From Ministeria vibrans ATCC 50519 (lineage: Eukaryota > Opisthokonta > Filasterea): a stretch of DNA of 21,560 bases. The position numbers and the translations under genes are program-made. Each line of letters begins with the position of its first letter. Within the stretch, counting starts at the first letter, position 1. The DNA lies in NCBI GenBank assembly GCA_943704425.1, contig CALSCP010000774.1, positions 81,240-102,799 on the forward strand, given 5' to 3'. Below the pieces are notes generated by a model. That model was not told where the DNA came from. It saw only the letters and a list, made by a program, of their open reading frames with translations, and did no database searches. Shown one piece after another: positions 1 through 8,481 of this stretch.

Positions 1-180
<180 letters not shown>

Positions 181-189
181 TCTAATAAA

Positions 190-2553
190 TTATAAAAAAA
201 ATATTGAGAAGGGACACCGAAATTGAAAGAGGAGGGGAGTTGTTACCTGCATTTCGTTTTTGGTAAACTTGCCGTCGCCGTTGATATCAAGTGTCTTGAA
301 GCGGGCCTTGATGCGCGCCAGGCGATCCTACGCAAGCACATGGGTTAGCACAACAACAGCAGCAGCAACATCATCAACAACAACATCGTCGTGTGAATGG
401 ACCTTGTCGACTGCACCCATTCTCAACAGACTGTTGCATCGCGATAACGAGAGAGAAAGAGAAGGGGGAAAGAAACGAAGTGATACAGAGAAAGATAATT
501 AACAATCAAATATTGCGCACAGTCCAGATGATGATGCAAGCCCTACCTCATCAGGATGAACTCCTGCTCGTCAATGACTCCGTCTGCCTCGCCAAGACTC
601 TACAAAGCACCACGTCAAAACATGTGGTGTCTCAATCTCGGCACGATGGGACGGAGGGAAGACACAACCATACCTGAGCATATTCAAACTCATCCGATGT
701 GATGGATGCATTGATCATCTGCTTGAATCGTTTTCTCTCTTGTCGCTCCACCAGCGCACCGGCAATCTTCACGGCACAGCGACAAACATGCGTTTAGGTG
801 TTTTTTTCTTCTTCAAATCAGTGTATGAGCACCTGGGAGATGACAAAGGCATAGGCAGGAACACCAGTAAGAACATAGAAGCCGGTGAACCAAAGGGATA
901 GGTTTGAGGATGCCGAGACGCCAATGAGTCCGCCGGTTGAGAGGGCCGCGGTAGCAAAGAGAAGCGCTTTGGCAAAGGTGTAGTGCTCATGGGTCATGGC
1001 AAAGATGACGCCAATGGCAATCCACAGCACAAACACACAAACAGCCTATGTGGGTTCGTGTTAACCATAGACATTCGGCTGGAATCTGAATGAGCCAAAT
1101 TGACTACTTACAATGATGGGCATGCGGTAGATCTGGTGGAAGCGCGAGAGGGCACTGCGTAGGCGAAACATACGCTTGCCCCACGTCGAGTGGATCTTGG
1201 AGAGGCGCTGGTTGTACACATGCACGCGACGCGCCGCTTTCATCTCGTCCTTGAAGTAGGCGTCCTGCTTGCCCACTTGCCCCTAACGCCCACGGTAGAG
1301 AGATGCAGGTGGTTAGCATCAGCCAACAATCGATGGGGACGGGACAAAACAAAGAAATAAAAATTAAACACAAACCGTACATCAATAAAGATCGACAGGG
1401 CGTAAGAGACAATGGCCGAACCTGGGTTGACGGAGGAAGTGCAAAAGTTAGCCAAAAAAAATCATTCCTTTACGGGAGATTTGAGTCAGTTTTCAGTCAA
1501 GAATAAAGAAAAATAATTGAAACCCTCGACACAAAAGAATGAGACCACGGAACAAGAGCATCACAGAACCCGCTCTTGATACGACCAGAAGACAAGGGAA
1601 CGGAGAGAAGATCACACAAGACAACAAAAAAGAAGAACGAGAGGATCGCACAACCCGCTCTTGCTTGAGACAACCAAAAGACGACAGAGCAAAGAGAAGA
1701 TCACACAAGACAACCAAGGCAACGACAGAACGAGTGGATCACACGAAGAGGACACAAAAGACGCGACGGACGGAGTAGGAGACATGCAGTAGAGTCACAC
1801 CTGCCAACACCAAGTAGACGGTGAAGATGAGCGCACCGTCTCGCTCCTGAGTGAGATTGTATCTGCACAAAACAACAACGTCAGTCTGCGCGGCAAAAAA
1901 CTGTCTTGTGCACCGCCCGTCTTACGTTGGAATGCCAAAGCCGACAGAGAGACCTTTCAAAAAACATTGTATAAGAATGAGCTTACAAGCAAACTCACGT
2001 TTGGTTATGTCACAAACCCTGCCATACCGGCCTGGGCGGCAAAATAGAAAGATGCAGATGCCGGCCAGCTCAGATAGTAGGCATAGAAGAAGCAACCTGC
2101 GAAAATGGTTTGAAAAAGTCAGAAATGGGGTTTGGTATTTATAGAGTGTCGGTTTGGCTCTCCGTTTGACACCGCTCGCCGCCTCTTACCGCTCACAAAC
2201 CATATCAAGATGATCAGAAAGGTGTAAAAGATCCAAGACGTGAAGATATTCTCGCTGTGGCAGTGGGGGAGAGTGTTAGAGGAGCAAGGGAGCGGTTCGT
2301 TATATATTAGTCCAAAATTTTCTATTAGTCCAAAATTCTTTACATTCGTGTCTTGACTCGCTTCCATCTGAGAGCATGGTTGAGATCTTCTATGTCAGAC
2401 AACATTGATTTGTTGTCCTTGTTACGGAGCTGCAAAGCAAAGAGGGTTTACTTCCTTTTGTCGCTTTTTTTTTTTTTTTTTTGAACATCGATCGGCGATC
2501 AATGATTAATTGCTGCTGACCTCAATCTCCACCGAAGAGGAGTCGTGCACCAT
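190..2553 (-). CDS. Two-pore K+ channel (TPK/K2P-like) with C-terminal EF-hands, 13 exons
   Basis: Predicted Ca2+-responsive K+ channel of plasma or organelle membrane. Exons (minus): 2553-2521, 2429-2344, 2254-2190, 2096-2028, 1953-1926, 1862-1801, 1421-1381, 1282-1112, 1045-833, 766-674, 599-547, 430-403, 327-247; all phases agree and give 341 codons. Order: TM1 (about 43-63), pore helix and filter SVGFG (87-91), TM2 (about 104-126), basic cytosolic linker, TM3 (about 187-203), pore 2 with STGGLIG (221-227), TM4 (about 237-260), a degenerate EF-hand (loop about 289-300) and a canonical EF-hand loop DINGDGKFTKNE (328-339). This is the plant TPK layout, about 350 aa. Pore 2 lacks a GYG/GFG filter. 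The start is the first Met of the first exon; a TGA lies upstream in frame. The 3' end is uncertain: reading past the donor-like site at 246 ends at TAA 190-192, while splicing there would put the last exon outside the window. Confidence 0.82.
1422..1800 (-). repeat. Long channel intron with imperfect about 90-bp tandem repeat
   Basis: This 379-nt intron separates the exons at 1862-1801 and 1421-1381. On the plus strand, 1558-1736 is purine-rich and holds two diverged copies of a unit of about 90 bp (about 1558-1642 and 1643-1736) with a partial third start at 1737. Shared blocks are 'acccgctcttg' near 1568 and 1653, and 'agaagatcacacaagacaac' near 1607 and 1696. No convincing exon is seen inside. 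Confidence 0.7.
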
Positions 2554-2817
2554 CTGGACGAATGGAATCGTGTTCTTCCAGGGTTGGCGGGAGAGAGATA
2601 GTCAGATAGAGAGGAAAGACTGTGGTGACGACTAAGAATACAACCCATTTATTAATGATACAGTCGACTATATTTTAGTGACTAAACAAGTTGTCACAAC
2701 TATTAATTTTAATAATTCCTTTAGCACACGCATACCTTTACTAGTCGTGTGTGGTGTAGACTGTAGTCGCCGACTGTACGCTGGTCTCTGGCCTGGCTGT
2801 CTGTTTAGAGCTCTTTG
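2554..2817. promoter_or_regulatory. Divergent intergenic region, channel / MKRN2OS-like
   Basis: About 264 bp of AT-rich DNA separate the start of the minus-strand channel from the plus-strand MKRN2OS-like ORF. It should hold both promoters. No TATA box or other motif stands out. A pyrimidine-rich tract ending in TTTAG at about 2808 resembles a splice acceptor, so the plus-strand gene may have a spliced 5' leader or an unseen upstream exon. Confidence 0.5.
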
Positions 2818-3321
2818 ATGTTCCGTGTCCACTTGTGCGACGGTTCGCCCGTTGTCAACGCACACCGGGCGCCGCGAGGAGTTGCCGTCATGGCGACGGT
2901 GGGGCCTCTGAAGGATGCTGTGTGTGGAGCGAGTCTGCTGCATGTGGGTGTGTGCACAGGCTCGGGGCTGGTGTACAGCTTTGACGAGACGGGCTTCCAC
3001 TGTGACCGTGACGGCTGGGAGCAGTCAGTTGTGAGCCAACTTGTCGACGATTCGCTGTCCGACTCGTCGTTCTGTCTTGCTCTTGAACAGCATGACCGCG
3101 AGTGTCAAAGCAATCCGCTGATTGCACAGTACGACGACCCGTCAGAAAGCGCACTGCAAACATTTCACTGGTCGAACAACTGCTTTGACTACGTCGTCGA
3201 TTTCTACCGCTCGCTCCTCCCATACGCACCATCTTCGGCCGACAAGCTTTCCTTTTGCGCCCTGGCCGTTGCTCCTGCCATATTTGCTGCCGAACACCAC
3301 TATACGACCGGATACACCTAA
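2818..3321 (+). CDS. MKRN2OS-like (C3orf83 family) protein, 167 aa
   Basis: Uninterrupted ORF in the expected codon usage. The central stretch LLHVGVCTGSGLVYSF followed by D-R-D-G-W-E-Q resembles the conserved core of animal MKRN2OS proteins (LHVG...G-V-V-Y-x-Y...G-x-G-W-E). A later HWSNNCFDYVVDFYRSLL resembles the conserved H-N-C-Y-x-Y-A-L block. The molecular function of this family is not known to me, and no catalytic motif is evident. The first ATG is at 2818, after an in-frame TAG. Animal members carry extra N-terminal sequence, so either the protist protein is shorter or an upstream exon was missed: there is an acceptor-like TTTAG just before the ORF. It converges with the GH63 gene, 108 bp stop to stop. 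Confidence 0.65.
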   Translation: MFRVHLCDGSPVVNAHRAPRGVAVMATVGPLKDAVCGASLLHVGVCTGSGLVYSFDETGFHCDRDGWEQSVVSQLVDDSLSDSSFCLALEQHDRECQSNPLIAQYDDPSESALQTFHWSNNCFDYVVDFYRSLLPYAPSSADKLSFCALAVAPAIFAAEHHYTTGYT

Positions 3322-3429
3322 CTTGCACTGTACTCGACATTCTCTTTCGTCTATACCTATATCTATCTCCCTCTGGCCACCCTTCTTTCGTGTATCCTTA
3401 ACTGAAGAGGAAATATGTATAATGTAAGC

Positions 3430-4790
3430 TTACTGTACGTCTTGGCGGTCTTGCTCCTCCCCTTCGATGAGAAACGGGTCAATGTGGTTGCGAATATTGT
3501 GCAACAAGTCGGCACCTAAAGTGTTCCACGACAAAAATCCCGGTGCTACATGCCAAAAGACCATTAGACAAACTGATTTAAGGCCGCAGTGTTCTGCTCA
3601 CCTGCAAGTCCTATGCCCGTATCGCTCGAGTAACACTCGTGCCAAGTGCCCGTCGTCACAATGTCCTGCGCCAGAGTGTGCACCAGTCGCGTGGCCAACT
3701 CAAGGGCACGCTCGTGCTCGCCATAGGCATTGAGCCCATACGCAATCATGGTGCCCGCATTGATCCAGACGGGACCGCGCCAGTTGGAATACGGTTTTAT
3801 TATGTTCTCGTTGCTGTAGCGCGCGTCGGCGCTGCTTGTTGAACGTACACCCCACGCCGACATCATATCGTCACGCCACAACTCGCGTGCCACCTTGGCT
3901 GCCTGTGATGCGTTTGCTGTGCGTGCAAAGAGTGGCATGCCCATTAGATAGACGCGGTTAGCAATCTCCTGGTGGTTGTTGTCGCTGACGTTGAGAGCAA
4001 TGTACGTGGCACTCCGTTCGCTCCACAGGTGCGTCTCAAGAGCCTTTGCAACACGCTCGGCAGCATGGCGAGCCTCCTCGGCCGCTTTGCTGTCGCCCCA
4101 AGCACGCAAAAACTTGGCGAAAGCGAGGTACTCGCGATGTAGAAAGGCCATGACGTCGGCCGACACCAACGTATAGCTGTCCGAATCCGCCCAGCAGGGC
4201 GACAGAGAAGATGGACATTGGGAGGTGACCAGATTATCAGCACCCGTCTCAAGCTGATCGTGCCACACGTGCAGGCCGGTAGAGGCAACGCGGCGCGGCC
4301 GTCGTTCCCAATAGGCGAGGAGCGCTTCCATTTGCCCTCGAAATGTCTCAAAGGAGCGCAGAGCGGCCGCGTCGCCCTGCGCCGATAGAAAAGCGCCTTG
4401 GATGATAATTGGCTTGGCATGGTACAACGTCGGCGAGGCGCCCGACGGCGTGAGGCAGCCCTTCACGTCGCCCGTCGACGTGTTGGTGAGCGCCAGGAAG
4501 TTCATCATGGAACCGCGGAAGTACTCGCGCGAACCGAATCCCTCAGTGGCCACACCCAAAAACACCGAATCCCAGTCCCACAGCTGATCGTACGGGCCCG
4601 CCGGCACCTGATACGGATACTGCAGCATCCCAGAAGCGTTTCGAAATGTTTCCGACGAATGTTTCGCCACATACGCCTTGACAATCGCCTCATCGTCATT
4701 GCCGGCCGTGCTGGGAGACCTTCCTGCAGCAGCATTCACCCCCAGTGCTACCAATGAGACCCACACAATAATCGATTGTATTCCTCTCAT
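3430..4790 (-). CDS. Secreted GH63-type glycosidase, mannosylglycerate hydrolase-like
   Basis: Predicted to hydrolyse a small alpha-glycoside, possibly mannosyl- or glucosylglycerate, by inversion in the secretory or lysosomal pathway. Two exons, 4790-3602 and 3545-3430, joined across a 56-nt intron, give 434 aa. The N-terminus MRGIQSIIVWVSLVALG is a signal peptide. The (alpha/alpha)6-barrel motifs are WDWD (71-74) after a PAGPYDQ segment, ETGADN (181-186; D185 aligns with the usual general acid of ExGxDN), RGPVWINAG (338-346) and WHECYS (383-388; E385 as likely general base). Exon 2 supplies the terminal GFLSWNTLGADLL block typical of the family. Several N-x-S/T sites fit secretion. The start is the first in-frame ATG; the frame upstream offers only TTG. 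Substrate is inferred from resemblance; another GH63 specificity is possible. Confidence 0.78.
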
Positions 4791-4808
4791 GATTGTATTC
4801 CTCTCATG
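4772..4808 (-). promoter_or_regulatory. Tandem 17-bp duplication creating an overlapping 6-codon uORF
   Basis: On the plus strand attgtattcctctcatg occurs twice in direct succession. On the minus strand each copy reads ATGAGAGGAATACAATC. The upstream ATG (4807-4805) is 17 nt before the GH63 start, so it is out of frame and encodes M-R-G-I-Q-S. Its TGA overlaps the real ATG as ATGA. This is a classic arrangement for termination-reinitiation. It could lower or condition translation of the glycosidase; that effect is inferred. Confidence 0.75.
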
Positions 4809-4918
4809 CGCGAACGAAACAAAAGAATGATCAAAAATCAAAAAATTAATATAATAACAATAAAAAATATAAAAATAATTATTATTATAATTATCATAAT
4901 AATTATTTTTATTAATAT

Positions 4919-4963
<45 letters not shown>

Positions 4964-5114
4964 TTATATTAATTTATATTAATTTATTATTATTATATTT
5001 ATTATATTGTTGTGATTTTTGTCTGGTAACTGGTAACTCGTACTCGTTTATTCTCCACAATTTTTTTTATCTCCTCACTCCATCTTCGCATTTGGTGACT
5101 CGGTAGAGACTTGA
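4791..5114. repeat. AT-rich spacer with (TAA)n and AATTTATATT repeats
   Basis: This 324-bp gap between the GH63 start and the Nudix stop (both minus strand) must hold the GH63 promoter and the Nudix 3' end. Positions 4918-4963 are a (TAA)n run, followed to about 4990 by repeats of aatttatatt and TTA/TTTA. The remainder is AT-rich with no gene. Confidence 0.9.
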
Positions 5115-6260
5115 CTACTTTCGCTTCTTGGTGGCAACGACCCAGCCGTCGGCGTCGGGAGCCGCTGCAGGTGATCTCGGCTGTTGCTGGCGGCGTCCAC
5201 TGTTGCCCGCTTGATCGCTCCTCCATGCACCAGCACCACCAACACCACCACCGGCACCAGCACCACCGCCACCACCACCGGCGGTGGGAGTGGTGCTGCC
5301 CCACGGGTTTACATTGCTGCTCGTGGGCGAAGGAGAAGGCGAAGCGGGCGCGCCACCGCCACTTCCACGGGAGCCATCGCGACGCCATCTTGAAGAGTCA
5401 GTGGCGCCTGCTTGAGCGACGCCTGTCGGGGCGTTCGCACGCGGCTGGCTGAGGTCGTCGGCTGCGGCAGAGGGGTCGAGGAGATGACGCGCGGCACTCA
5501 GGAGGAAGTTGCGCTCCTTGAGACGCATCTGTCCCTCAAAGTAGGTGTGGACGGCAGTGAGGAATGCCTCGAGGTTCGCCAGCGACAGGAAACGGCAGTG
5601 TACAAGGAAGAGGACAAACTGTAGGCGCATCGCGTGGCTAATGTCGGGGCGCGACGAGATGTCGGCACGCAGAAGGTTGTCAAAGGCATGCACAAACAAC
5701 GACGGCATGTGGTGCTTCTCGATCGTGTCCTTTTCCATCTCCATGCGCGCCTCAAAGAAACTCAGGCCGCACGTCTCGCTGTGACCCACTCGATCGGGAA
5801 AATGACAGTAGGCGTCGCGTTCAAACTGGGTGCCGGCATCGCCGTCGAGCACGCGCACGAACAGATGGCAGGCGTACGTCTGCAGCTTCTCGTTCCAGTC
5901 GCACGAGTAGACGTACGCCGAGTAGGGATCGGCGGCGGGCGGCGCAATGCCAACCTCCTCGAGGAACTCTCGTTGGAAGGCGCCGTAGAACGACTCGTCC
6001 GTGTCGCGGTGGCACTCCCCGCCCACAAACACATGCCGACCCTCCGTCCAGCGCGACACAAGACACACCTTGACGCAGTCGGGCCGCTCTGGGTACGTGG
6101 CGACGGGCACCTCGCTCACGTTGTTCGGATTGATAATCACTGTGCCGAAACACCGCGCCTTGTTCTTCTCCGGCGCCACCCCCGTGTCCTCGTTCTTCTT
6201 AAACGTCACCCAGCTCGCCTCCAGCTCCTCCGGCGACAGTCGCTTCATCCACGGTGCCAT
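5115..6260 (-). CDS. Nudix hydrolase, NUDT16-like, with Gly/Ser/Pro-rich tail (381 aa)
   Basis: Intronless. Nudix enzymes cleave nucleoside diphosphates linked to another moiety; NUDT16-type members decap RNA (U8 snoRNA, mRNA) or hydrolyse (d)IDP. The Nudix helix is at residues 80-105: GGEC...E89, seven residues, then REFLEEVGI (97-105), which supplies the metal-binding glutamates. The spacing between GG and this E is two residues longer than the canonical G-x5-E, as in NUDT16-type proteins. A later CGLSFFEARME block resembles the NUDT16 G-L-V-R-V-P-L segment. From about residue 265 the protein is low complexity with a poly-Gly stretch encoded by the plus-strand CCA/CCG-rich tract 5221-5283. 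It ends with DGWVVATKKRK, a basic tail with a tryptophan motif, perhaps for RNA or nuclear interaction (inferred). The start ATG follows a poly-T-rich flank. Confidence 0.78.
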   Translation of the reverse strand: MAPWMKRLSPEELEASWVTFKKNEDTGVAPEKNKARCFGTVIINPNNVSEVPVATYPERPDCVKVCLVSRWTEGRHVFVGGECHRDTDESFYGAFQREFLEEVGIAPPAADPYSAYVYSCDWNEKLQTYACHLFVRVLDGDAGTQFERDAYCHFPDRVGHSETCGLSFFEARMEMEKDTIEKHHMPSLFVHAFDNLLRADISSRPDISHAMRLQFVLFLVHCRFLSLANLEAFLTAVHTYFEGQMRLKERNFLLSAARHLLDPSAAADDLSQPRANAPTGVAQAGATDSSRWRRDGSRGSGGGAPASPSPSPTSSNVNPWGSTTPTAGGGGGGAGAGGGVGGAGAWRSDQAGNSGRRQQQPRSPAAAPDADGWVVATKKRK

Positions 6261-6687
6261 TTTTCAATTCTTTTTTTTTTCTTTCCTTGTGAAAAAAAAT
6301 ATTCTTGTGAAAAATCAGTGATTGAAAAATTAAATTTTCAATCAAGTGATGATATGTCTCATGTCTGATCAGTGATCACTGCCCAGTGTCTACTGTCCAG
6401 TGATGTAGTGATGTCTATTTATTGTCTGTGATTACTGATGGGGCAGTGGTCGGCTCACTCGGCTGGTCGCTGGTGTCAGATGTGTCATGAGTAAGAAATG
6501 AGTCCCCGTGTCAGTGGTTCTGTCAGTGATCAGTCCGATCGCCAGTCGGCACTTCCCAACGCCACCCGCTCTGGCCACTCACTTTCAAGATAGTTACAAA
6601 AACGCAGTACTCCACAATCCAGATATGAGACATATGGAGTCAAGGTAGAATAACACACCACTTTACAATACACAATACACAAGTGTC
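6261..6687. promoter_or_regulatory. Spacer with clustered GTGAT/ATCAC boxes upstream of the Nudix gene
   Basis: No gene is seen in these 427 bp between the FMC1 stop and the Nudix start. From about 6314 to 6540 the word CAGTGAT or GTGAT(G) recurs at least six times, some as palindromes (tgatcagtgatcactg near 6365; tcagtgatcag near 6524). As this is the upstream region of the minus-strand Nudix gene, a cluster of transcription-factor sites is possible; decay of a simple repeat is the plainer alternative. Confidence 0.45.
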
Positions 6688-7034
6688 TTATTTCGACGAC
6701 TCGCCCGATGAAGCTTGGTAATCAATCACTTCTGGTACAGTCAGACCCACGCGTCGAGCGGCAGCTTGCGTCTGCAACCACAAAACCACAACGTGAGCAC
6801 ATTGTCAATCCGAAACGTCTCTCTTACTCGTTCGGCCGTTGTCATCCCCTGCTCTCCACGATACTTATCCACCAACTCTGCATGCTCACGGCCGTACTTT
6901 AAGAGTGACGCCCATTCTCCCATCAGCGCTGGCGTGGTCTGCAGTTGCGAAAAGAACGCTCCGAAATACTTAACGCCAGTTGTGGTCTGCTGCTTCCCAA
7001 TCTCGCTCAAGACCGTCTTGAGGCTTGCCGACAT
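6688..7034 (-). CDS. FMC1: Mitochondrial ATP synthase assembly factor FMC1 (96 aa)
   Basis: FMC1 (human C7orf55 family, LYR-like fold) helps assemble the F1 part of mitochondrial ATP synthase by supporting the chaperone Atp12. Two exons, 7034-6828 and 6771-6688, are joined in phase 0 across a 56-nt intron (GTAAGA...GTTGCAG). The protein is a short helical hairpin. Its second half, E-L-V-D-K-Y-R-G...M-T-T-A-E-R-T-Q-A-A-A-R-R-V-G-L-T-V-P, matches the family's terminal pattern of a charged helix followed by A-x-x-V-G-L-x-[LV]-P. Length agrees with the 100-110 aa of animal members. The first suitable ATG is at 7034; the frame upstream is open but AT-rich and lies in the shared promoter region with the SYLF gene, so I do not use it. 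Confidence 0.8.
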
Positions 7035-7220
7035 AGTCAAGTTCCAGATCGTACAAAAGAGGGTGAAAAAAAAACTTGAAAAAGTCTCATAAGTCATAAC
7101 TCATTGTGCGTTGAGTCGAATGGCTATTAGTATTATAAGATTAATAGTCAGGACTCAAGCCAAATTATTTTTTATTTTGTGATACGTCGTACATCACGCG
7201 ATCAAAGTGTTCAAATATCA
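7035..7220. promoter_or_regulatory. Short bidirectional promoter region, FMC1 / SYLF protein
   Basis: Only 186 bp separate the divergent start codons of FMC1 (minus) and the SYLF gene (plus). The AT-rich segment must carry both promoters and 5' leaders. No clear TATA element is visible. Confidence 0.55.
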
Positions 7221-8211
7221 ATGGAGGAGAGTCACGTTTCGGAGATTTCAATGGGGGAAAAGGACACGGCAACGCTTGTGCACAAAATCCCCAAGCGACT
7301 CACTGAGGAGATCGCGTATGCTGCCAAGCATCTCCTTGACTTTACAGTGTCTCCAACCGGAGCGGGTCCCGGCATCGACGAAGTCATCCCGCCCGCGGTT
7401 GTCGCGAGTGCCCGGTATGTCCAAGTCGCCCGTTCGATGAACTTATTGGATTCACTTGTAGCGGAATCGTGATTATGCACATGGGCAAGGTTGGCCTGGT
7501 CTTTACTGGGAGTGGTGGTGCGGGTGTGGCCCTGGCGCGACTCAAGGACGGCTCGTGGTCTTATCCCATGTTTTTTGGCGCCTCATCCATTGGTGAGTGT
7601 TTTGAGTCAGCCACTCTGTCTCACCTCATCCTCTCTCTCTCTCTCTATCACTTTGTTTCTTTCTCCCCCCCCCCCCCCCCCTCTCTCTCTCTCCCTCTCT
7701 CTCAGGCTTTGGCTTTGATCTAGGTGTCGAGTACACACATCACATTATTGTGTTGCAGACAGACGCTGCCGTCAGGGCTTTCTTCGCAGGAGCCGACACG
7801 GGTCTGGCGGCCAACCTGAGTGCAGCGGCTGGTCCAATCGGACGCGCACTGCAGGCAGACTACTCGGTAATGGGGAACACGGCAATGCTGCACTGGAGCA
7901 AGAGCAAAGGATTGTTTGTGGGTGCGACCGTTGACTTGCGTGCAGTCAAGGTGCGCAACGGCGACAACGTTTCATTCTACGGCGTGCCTGAGGCGGGCAA
8001 GGCGTCCGCCTTCGTCGAGGGCAAGGTCGAGCCGCTGACCAAGGCGGTGGAGGCTGCGCAGCCATTGATGGACGCACTGAACCAAGTCATGGTGGACGCA
8101 ACGGTGCGCCAGTTGGAAATGGAAGGGAGTACGCTTGGTGCAACCACCGCCGAGGAAATTGCACTGGGCGAACGGGCTGATGAGCTCTTGCACGCACAAA
8201 CCGAAGAGTAG
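7221..8211 (+). CDS. SYLF-domain (Ysc84/SH3YL1-type) lipid-binding protein, 276 aa
   Basis: SYLF proteins bind phosphoinositides and, in yeast (Ysc84) and animals (SH3YL1), link membranes to actin during endocytosis and ruffling. Exons are 7221-7414, 7462-7592 and 7706-8211; the introns are 47 nt and 113 nt, the second holding (CT)n and an 18-nt poly-C. The spliced protein shows the family hallmarks in order: IPPAVVASARG, then GKVGLVFTGSGGAGVALARL, KDGSWSYPMFFG, SIGFGFDLGVEY, HHIIVLQTDAAVRAFF, and the closing SKSKGLFVGATVDLRAV with SFYG. The domain fills nearly the whole protein and no SH3 domain follows, unlike SH3YL1/Ysc84. The C-terminus is a charged helix. The start is the first ATG in frame, after a non-coding AT-rich leader. 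Confidence 0.88.
7628..7704. repeat. (CT)n-C18-(CT)n tract in SYLF intron 2
   Basis: A pyrimidine-only stretch made of CT repeats on both sides of a run of about 18 C forms most of the intron and serves as the polypyrimidine tract before the acceptor CTCAG at 7705. The homopolymer length may be imprecise in the assembly. Confidence 0.9.
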
Positions 8212-8481
8212 ATTGTAAATTTACTATGGTTGATGTCAGTTGTAGTAAACGTAGTGATTCTAACTAAGTTAATATCAACAACAGTGGGATGTTCTGTTGT
8301 GTCGGCGATTCGTTTTTCGTAGTTACAATAACTCTTAATATTAATATTAATTTTCATTCTTTTATTATTGTTATTCAAATTGGTTAGTATAATGATGATG
8401 ATTAAATAATTGTATTAGTATTAAAATTATTTTTTACACTTATTTTCATTTTTCAATCAGTTTTTCCTTTCCTTTTGAAAA
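8212..8481. other. Intergenic, SYLF to Kar5/GEX1 gene
   Basis: 270 bp of AT-rich DNA between two plus-strand genes. I see no further gene. It ends in a pyrimidine-rich stretch directly before the ATG of the Kar5/GEX1 gene, probably its 5' leader. Confidence 0.8.

Noticed and set aside
190-2553. An undescribed multigene system in this window
   Set aside because: Neighbouring genes belong to unrelated known families and show no operon-like link; eukaryotic gene order alone does not support a joint function.
4776-4982. Plus-strand ORF of 68 codons rich in Ile and Asn
   Set aside because: It translates an AT microsatellite (ATA/ATT units); no codon bias or family resemblance.
5634-6368. 244-codon plus-strand ORF opposite the Nudix gene
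   Set aside because: Antisense shadow of a GC-rich coding exon; the minus frame carries the Nudix motif.
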